A DNA stretch of 64,000 bases from Pseudomonadota bacterium (GTDB lineage: Bacteria > Pseudomonadota > Gammaproteobacteria > Xanthomonadales > Xanthomonadaceae): the NCBI GenBank assembly GCA_023419315.1, contig JAEZYE010000042.1, forward strand, positions 5,751 through 69,750, written 5' to 3'. A model generated the notes under the pieces. It made no database searches, had not been told where the DNA came from, and saw only the letters and a program-made list of their open reading frames with translations. Positions 60,077 to 64,000 of the stretch are shown here, piece by piece (within the stretch, counting starts at the first letter, position 1; each line of letters begins with the position of its first letter). The translations under genes and the position numbers were made by a program.

Positions 60077-60625
60077 TCAGTTGCGCGACGGGAAAATGCC
60101 CTGCAACGCGATGCAGAAATTGACGACGCTGTAGGGCTGGAGGTTCGGGTGCGGTTGGTTGCCACCCGCCGGACCGACGGTCGCCGGATTCAGCGGCACG
60201 GGCGGTCCGCCCGACGTGGCATAGGTCGGAATGGCGCTGCCTGCGCTGTTGGTACTGGTGGCGAAGACGCGATTCGACGGAACGCGGCTGTTGCCGCTGG
60301 TGGTCGATGCGTTCACCGCATGGTTGTGCGCCGGCAGGTTGGTCGACAGCAGGGTCACCTGCTCCACGCCACCGGCCTGGCCGATCTGGACCGACGGCGG
60401 CTGCCAGCTCGGATCCACGGAAGACGCATAGCCGACCGGTGTCCGACTGCGCAGGTCCGGCAAGGCGAAGTTGGTGGTGCCGTTGCCCCCGTACTGCGTT
60501 CCCAGCAACGAGAAGAGCGCCTGGTTCTGGTTGATCGGCAACAGCTGGCCGTTGCACAGCGCCCAATATCTGGGCGCGAAGTTGAAGCCGGCCATCATGA
60601 TCTGGCCGATGAAAAATTCGCTCAT
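60077..60625 (-). CDS. Phage tail-collar domain protein (MdpB-like), copy 1
   Basis: 182 residues. EFFIGQIMMAGFNFAPRYWA, CNGQLLPINQNQALFSLLGT, YGGNGTTNFALPDLRSRTPV, and LPAHNHAVNAST as HxH; ends ALQGIFPSRN. First gene of the minus-strand cassette, divergent from the giant repeat protein with 280 bases between starts. No phage structural, lysis or integration genes are near, so it is not part of an ordinary prophage in this window. Confidence 0.88.
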   Translation of the reverse strand: MSEFFIGQIMMAGFNFAPRYWALCNGQLLPINQNQALFSLLGTQYGGNGTTNFALPDLRSRTPVGYASSVDPSWQPPSVQIGQAGGVEQVTLLSTNLPAHNHAVNASTTSGNSRVPSNRVFATSTNSAGSAIPTYATSGGPPVPLNPATVGPAGGNQPHPNLQPYSVVNFCIALQGIFPSRN

Positions 60626-60905
60626 CGATATCTTCCCCAAGGACGTGCGCGCGACGGCACCGCGTACCGTGCCGCGCGTACTCTGACCTGCATCGGCCCC
60701 GGCCACAAGGCCTGTCGGTGGCGTCTGTCCCGCCATCGCATCCCGACAGGGGCTTCCGCTTGGCCGGGAAGCCTGTTCCAATGACGCTAGGACTACGCCC
60801 GGGGAGTGGCTGCGTCGTCCTGCAAGGAATTCCGTTGTATTCGCGCAGACCGTCAGGCCTGCCGTAGGCCCGTGTCGGACGGGCATTCTTCAGGGGAACT
60901 GGAAC

Positions 60906-63900
60906 ATGTATACGTCTTCGAACCGCCCGTCGGGCCGTCGCCTCGGCACGCTCGCGTTTCTGCTGCTCGCGCTCGCGGTGCTCTGGCCAGCGCTGGCGTC
61001 GGCACAGAGCTCCACGTACTGCCCGACTCCCTTGACGGCCACGGTGGCGTGGGGCGGCTCGGCGAATGTCGACGTTACGGGATGCCAAAGCGGTTTTGGC
61101 GGCGTAAGTGGCCCGTTCGCACCGTTCGCGCAGCATGGCACCGTGACCCTGGGCCCGGCCACCGGGGGGCCGCAATCGCTCACCTACGCGCACAACGGCA
61201 GCACGCCCGTCGGTGGCGGCTCCGACGTCATCTGGCTGGAGGACGACGAGGGCGGCACGGTGCGTGTCGACATCACGATCAGCGCCCCAACCTCCGCAAT
61301 CACCGTCTCGCCGGCCACCCTTCCGACCCTGACCGCCGGCACGCCCTTCAGCCAGAGCCTGACGTCCAGTGGTGGCACCAGTCCCTATACCTACGTGCTG
61401 GAATCAGGGCCGCTGCCGGTCGGCCTCAGCCTGACCGGTGGGGGCGTCCTCAGCGGCACACCCACCCAGCGCGGTGGCTACAGCTTCAGCGTCCGCTCCA
61501 CCGATTCGGCGGCGCCGACGGCCGACACCGTCGTCAAGAGCTACACCGGCACGGTGCAGAACCCGACACTCACCCTGACCACACCCAGCGGCACCGCGAT
61601 CCAGGGTGCGCCCTTTTCGCAGACCCTTTCGACCACCGGTGGCGTCGCGCCGCATGACTACCAGCTCGAGACCGGCGCCTTCCCCGCCGGCATCAGCATT
61701 TCCAGCGCAGGCGTCGTAAGCGGCACCACCACAGCCGCTCCCGGCAGCTACCCGGTCACCCTGCGTGTGACCGACGCCAGTACCGGCCCCGGCGTCTACT
61801 ACGAACTCGAGAACTACACCCTCACCGTCAGCCCGCCGCCGAGCGTCTCCATCTCGGTGTCGCCGGCGTCGGTCAGCGAAGACGGCGCGACCAACCTGAC
61901 CTACACGGTTACCCGCAGCCTCAACCTGACGTCGCCGACGACGGTCAACATCACTACCTCCGGCACAGCGACCTCCGGCGTCGACTACACAGGAGGCGTC
62001 GCGACCGTCGTCATCCCGGCCGGCGCGGCCACCGCCACGATCACCATCGACCCGACAGTCGACGGCACCGTCGAAGCCGATGAAACCGTCACCCTGACCG
62101 TCGCCGCCGGCACCGGCTATACCGTCGGCGCGCCGGCCAGCGCGACCGGCAACATCCTCAACGACGACGTGCCGAGCGCGACGATCAGCGTGAGTCCAGC
62201 GAACGTCGCAGAAGACGGTGCGCCGAACCTCGTCTACACGGTCTCGCTGAACCAGGCATCGTTCTCCGCGCTCTCGATTAACTACACGATTGGCGGCACT
62301 GCGACCAACGGCACGGACTACGCGACGATCGCCTCACCGCTGGTCATTCCGGCGGGCAACACCACCGGCACGATCACCGTCAACCCGACCGCCGATGCCA
62401 CCATCGAAGCCAACGAAACCGTCATCCTGACCCTGAATGCCGGTGCCGGCTATACCGTCGGCGTGCCCAACAGCGCCACCGGCACGATCCTCAACGACGA
62501 CCTGCCGAACCTGGCGATCAACGACGTCACGGCGAACGAAGGCAATGCCGGCATCACCAACTTCACCTTCACGGTCAGCCTGAGCGCGCCGGCAGGTCCG
62601 GGCGGCGTGACGTTCGACATCGCCACCGCCAACGGCTCCGCCACCGCCGGTATCGACTACGTGACCAGCAGTCTGACCGGCCAGACCATCCCGGCCGGCA
62701 GCAGCACCTACACCTTCACGGTGCAGGTCAACGGCGACACCGCCAACGAGCCAAGCGAAACCTTCTTCGTCAACGTCACCAACGTGGTGAACGCCGTGGT
62801 CGTGGACGGCCAGGGCGTGGGTACCGTCGTCAATGACGATCCGCTGCCGAGCCTGTCGATCGATGATGTCAGCGTGGTCGAAGGCAATGCCGGCACCGTC
62901 AACGCCATATTCACCGTCGCCCTGGGCGCCGCCAGCGGGCAGACGGTGTCGGTCAACTATGCGACGGCCGACGGCACCGCGACCCAGCCGGCGGACTACA
63001 CCAGCGCCAGCGGCACACTGACCTTCACGCCGGGTCAGACCACCCGCACGATCACCGTGCCGGTGATCGGCGAGACGGTGCCGGAGGCGAACGAGACCTT
63101 CTTCGTCAACCTCAGCGGTGCGATCAACGCGACGATCAGCGACAACCAGGGCGTGGGCACGATCACCAATGACGATGTCCCGGTGACGGTCAGCCCGGGC
63201 ACGCTGCCCAATGGCACCGTGGCCACCGCCTACAGCCAGACGATCACTGCCAGCGGCGGCACCGGTCCCTACAGCTTCGCGGTCACTGCGGGCGCGTTGC
63301 CTGCCGGCCTGACACTGTCGGCTGGCGGCGCTGTGACCGGTACGCCGAACGCTGGCGGCAGTTTCAACTTCACCGTCACCGCGACCGACGGCAGTGCGTT
63401 CCCCGGTCCATTCTCGGGCAGCCAGGCGTACACGCTGACCATCGCCGCACCGACCCTCGCGCTGCCGGCGACCCCCCTGGCCGGCGGCACGCTGGGCACG
63501 GCGTACTCGGCTGCGATCACCCCGGCCTCGGGCGGCACGGCGCCCTATTCGTACGCCGTCACCGCCGGCGCACTGCCGGGCGGCCTGACGCTCAATGCCT
63601 CGACCGGTGCCGTCTCCGGCACGCCGAGCGCGCTGGGCACCTTCAACTTCAGCATCACCGCCACCGACAGCAGTACCGGCACGGGGCCGTACACGGCCAC
63701 CCAGGCTTACGCGATCGCCGTGATCGACGAGCCGCCGACGGGTGGCAGCTCGTCGCTGACCCTGGCCTACAACGCCCCGGCCACGAACGTGCCGCTGACG
63801 CTCAGTGGCGGTGCGCCCACGTCGCTGGCCATCGGCACGCCGCCGGCGAACGGTACCGCCATCGTCAGCGGCACCACCATCACCTACCAGCCGAACGCCG

Positions 63901-64000
63901 GGTACGCCGGGCCTGACAGCTTCACCTACACCGCCACAAACAGCGGCGGCACGTCGGCGCCCGCGACCGTGAGCGTGACGGTGCAGGATGCGGTGATCAC
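60906..64000 (+). CDS. Very large secreted Ig/Calx-beta repeat protein (runs past window end)
   Basis: At least 1031 residues, open to the last base. Signal peptide about 1-35 (LLLALAVLWPALASA). About 130-310 are two putative-Ig (He_PIG-like) repeats with GxSPYTYxLxSGxLPxGL and GVVSGTT features; about 314-755 are four Calx-beta units of about 110 residues, each closing with NDD (ILNDDVP, ILNDDLP, VVNDDPLP, ITNDDVP), likely Ca2+ sites; about 760-935 two more Ig-like repeats; then a cadherin/Big_9-like domain (PNAGYAGPDSFTYTATNSGG). Such proteins are adhesins or cell-surface fibres. AGGGGA lies ten bases before the ATG. It is divergent from the tail-collar genes, and the C terminus is not visible. 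Confidence 0.88.
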   Translation, partial: MYTSSNRPSGRRLGTLAFLLLALAVLWPALASAQSSTYCPTPLTATVAWGGSANVDVTGCQSGFGGVSGPFAPFAQHGTVTLGPATGGPQSLTYAHNGSTPVGGGSDVIWLEDDEGGTVRVDITISAPTSAITVSPATLPTLTAGTPFSQSLTSSGGTSPYTYVLESGPLPVGLSLTGGGVLSGTPTQRGGYSFSVRSTDSAAPTADTVVKSYTGTVQNPTLTLTTPSGTAIQGAPFSQTLSTTGGVAPHDYQLETGAFPAGISISSAGVVSGTTTAAPGSYPVTLRVTDASTGPGVYYELENYTLTVSPPPSVSISVSPASVSEDGATNLTYTVTRSLNLTSPTTVNITTSGTATSGVDYTGGVATVVIPAGAATATITIDPTVDGTVEADETVTLTVAAGTGYTVGAPASATGNILNDDVPSATISVSPANVAEDGAPNLVYTVSLNQASFSALSINYTIGGTATNGTDYATIASPLVIPAGNTTGTITVNPTADATIEANETVILTLNAGAGYTVGVPNSATGTILNDDLPNLAINDVTANEGNAGITNFTFTVSLSAPAGPGGVTFDIATANGSATAGIDYVTSSLTGQTIPAGSSTYTFTVQVNGDTANEPSETFFVNVTNVVNAVVVDGQGVGTVVNDDPLPSLSIDDVSVVEGNAGTVNAIFTVALGAASGQTVSVNYATADGTATQPADYTSASGTLTFTPGQTTRTITVPVIGETVPEANETFFVNLSGAINATISDNQGVGTITNDDVPVTVSPGTLPNGTVATAYSQTITASGGTGPYSFAVTAGALPAGLTLSAGGAVTGTPNAGGSFNFTVTATDGSAFPGPFSGSQAYTLTIAAPTLALPATPLAGGTLGTAYSAAITPASGGTAPYSYAVTAGALPGGLTLNASTGAVSGTPSALGTFNFSITATDSSTGTGPYTATQAYAIAVIDEPPTGGSSSLTLAYNAPATNVPLTLSGGAPTSLAIGTPPANGTAIVSGTTITYQPNAGYAGPDSFTYTATNSGGTSAPATVSVTVQDAVI

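Noticed and set aside
58871..60625. Prophage or phage-tail-like bacteriocin
   Set aside because: Three tail-collar proteins only; no baseplate, sheath, tube, tape measure, lysis, integrase or att sites were seen.

Overview
The window is high-GC, tightly packed bacterial chromosome, almost certainly from the Xanthomonadaceae/Lysobacteraceae (Lysobacter, Luteimonas or a close relative). Support comes from a complete oleABCD olefin locus, an Ax21-type small outer-membrane protein, the hemD-hemX-hemY cluster, the rhodanese-secB-gpsA block, an Oar-type TonB-dependent receptor and ATGA start/stop overlaps in nearly every operon. No rRNA, tRNA, CRISPR array, transposase or integrase was seen.

Layout. 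0-2 kb: envC (cut by the window edge) and gpmI. 2-9 kb: an exported VNG-repeat protein, a PA/M28 lipoprotein peptidase, a MAPEG protein, truC and an M16 peptidase. 9-12 kb: an AmpD-like lipoprotein amidase, ubiB, ubiJ and a tiny DUF1328 membrane protein. 12-17 kb: oleD, oleC, oleB and oleA, with a YkgJ-type cysteine-cluster gene on the other strand between oleC and oleB. 17-23 kb: a DUF4156 lipoprotein, a second M16 peptidase, an SDR, a small exported repeat protein behind a convincing sigma-54 promoter, and trmL.

23-37 kb is a coherent block for using peptidoglycan peptides. On the minus strand it has an Oar-type receptor, a beta-lactamase-fold serine hydrolase, a VanX-type D-Ala-D-Ala dipeptidase and a D-amino-acid oxidase, plus a transglutaminase-like protein. 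Divergently, on the plus strand, it has a YkfC-like NlpC/P60 hydrolase, an Ala-Glu dipeptide epimerase, a MurR/RpiR-type regulator, a YkuD-fold protein and a dicarboxylate/amino-acid symporter. The genes suggest import and stepwise breakdown of murein peptides to L-amino acids and keto acids; this is inference from gene content.

37-41 kb is a four-gene overlapping operon (DUF3348, DUF802, OmpA/MotB-like, DUF2894). Its two central products look like an ion-driven MotAB/ZorAB-type motor with a tail of about 500 residues, and its function is not known to me. 41-51 kb: ax21, gpsA-secB-rhodanese, a thioesterase, hemDXY, a FadI-like thiolase, an unknown protein and sodC.

51-58 kb is a nitrogen-control locus: ntrC, ntrB, amtB, glnK and glnA. 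Regulatory sites are readable: a near-consensus sigma-54 promoter and NtrC-like enhancer upstream of glnA, an almost perfect NtrC site directly against the ntrB start codon, and a weaker sigma-54 candidate upstream of glnK. The glnA-glnK gap also carries a second copy of the glnA 3' end, a possible small ORF, a repeated heptamer and a run of 13 G. 58-64 kb is an accessory-looking cassette: DUF6916, a GNAT acetyltransferase, three tandem tail-collar (MdpB-like) proteins and the start of a very large secreted Ig/Calx-beta repeat protein that runs off the window.
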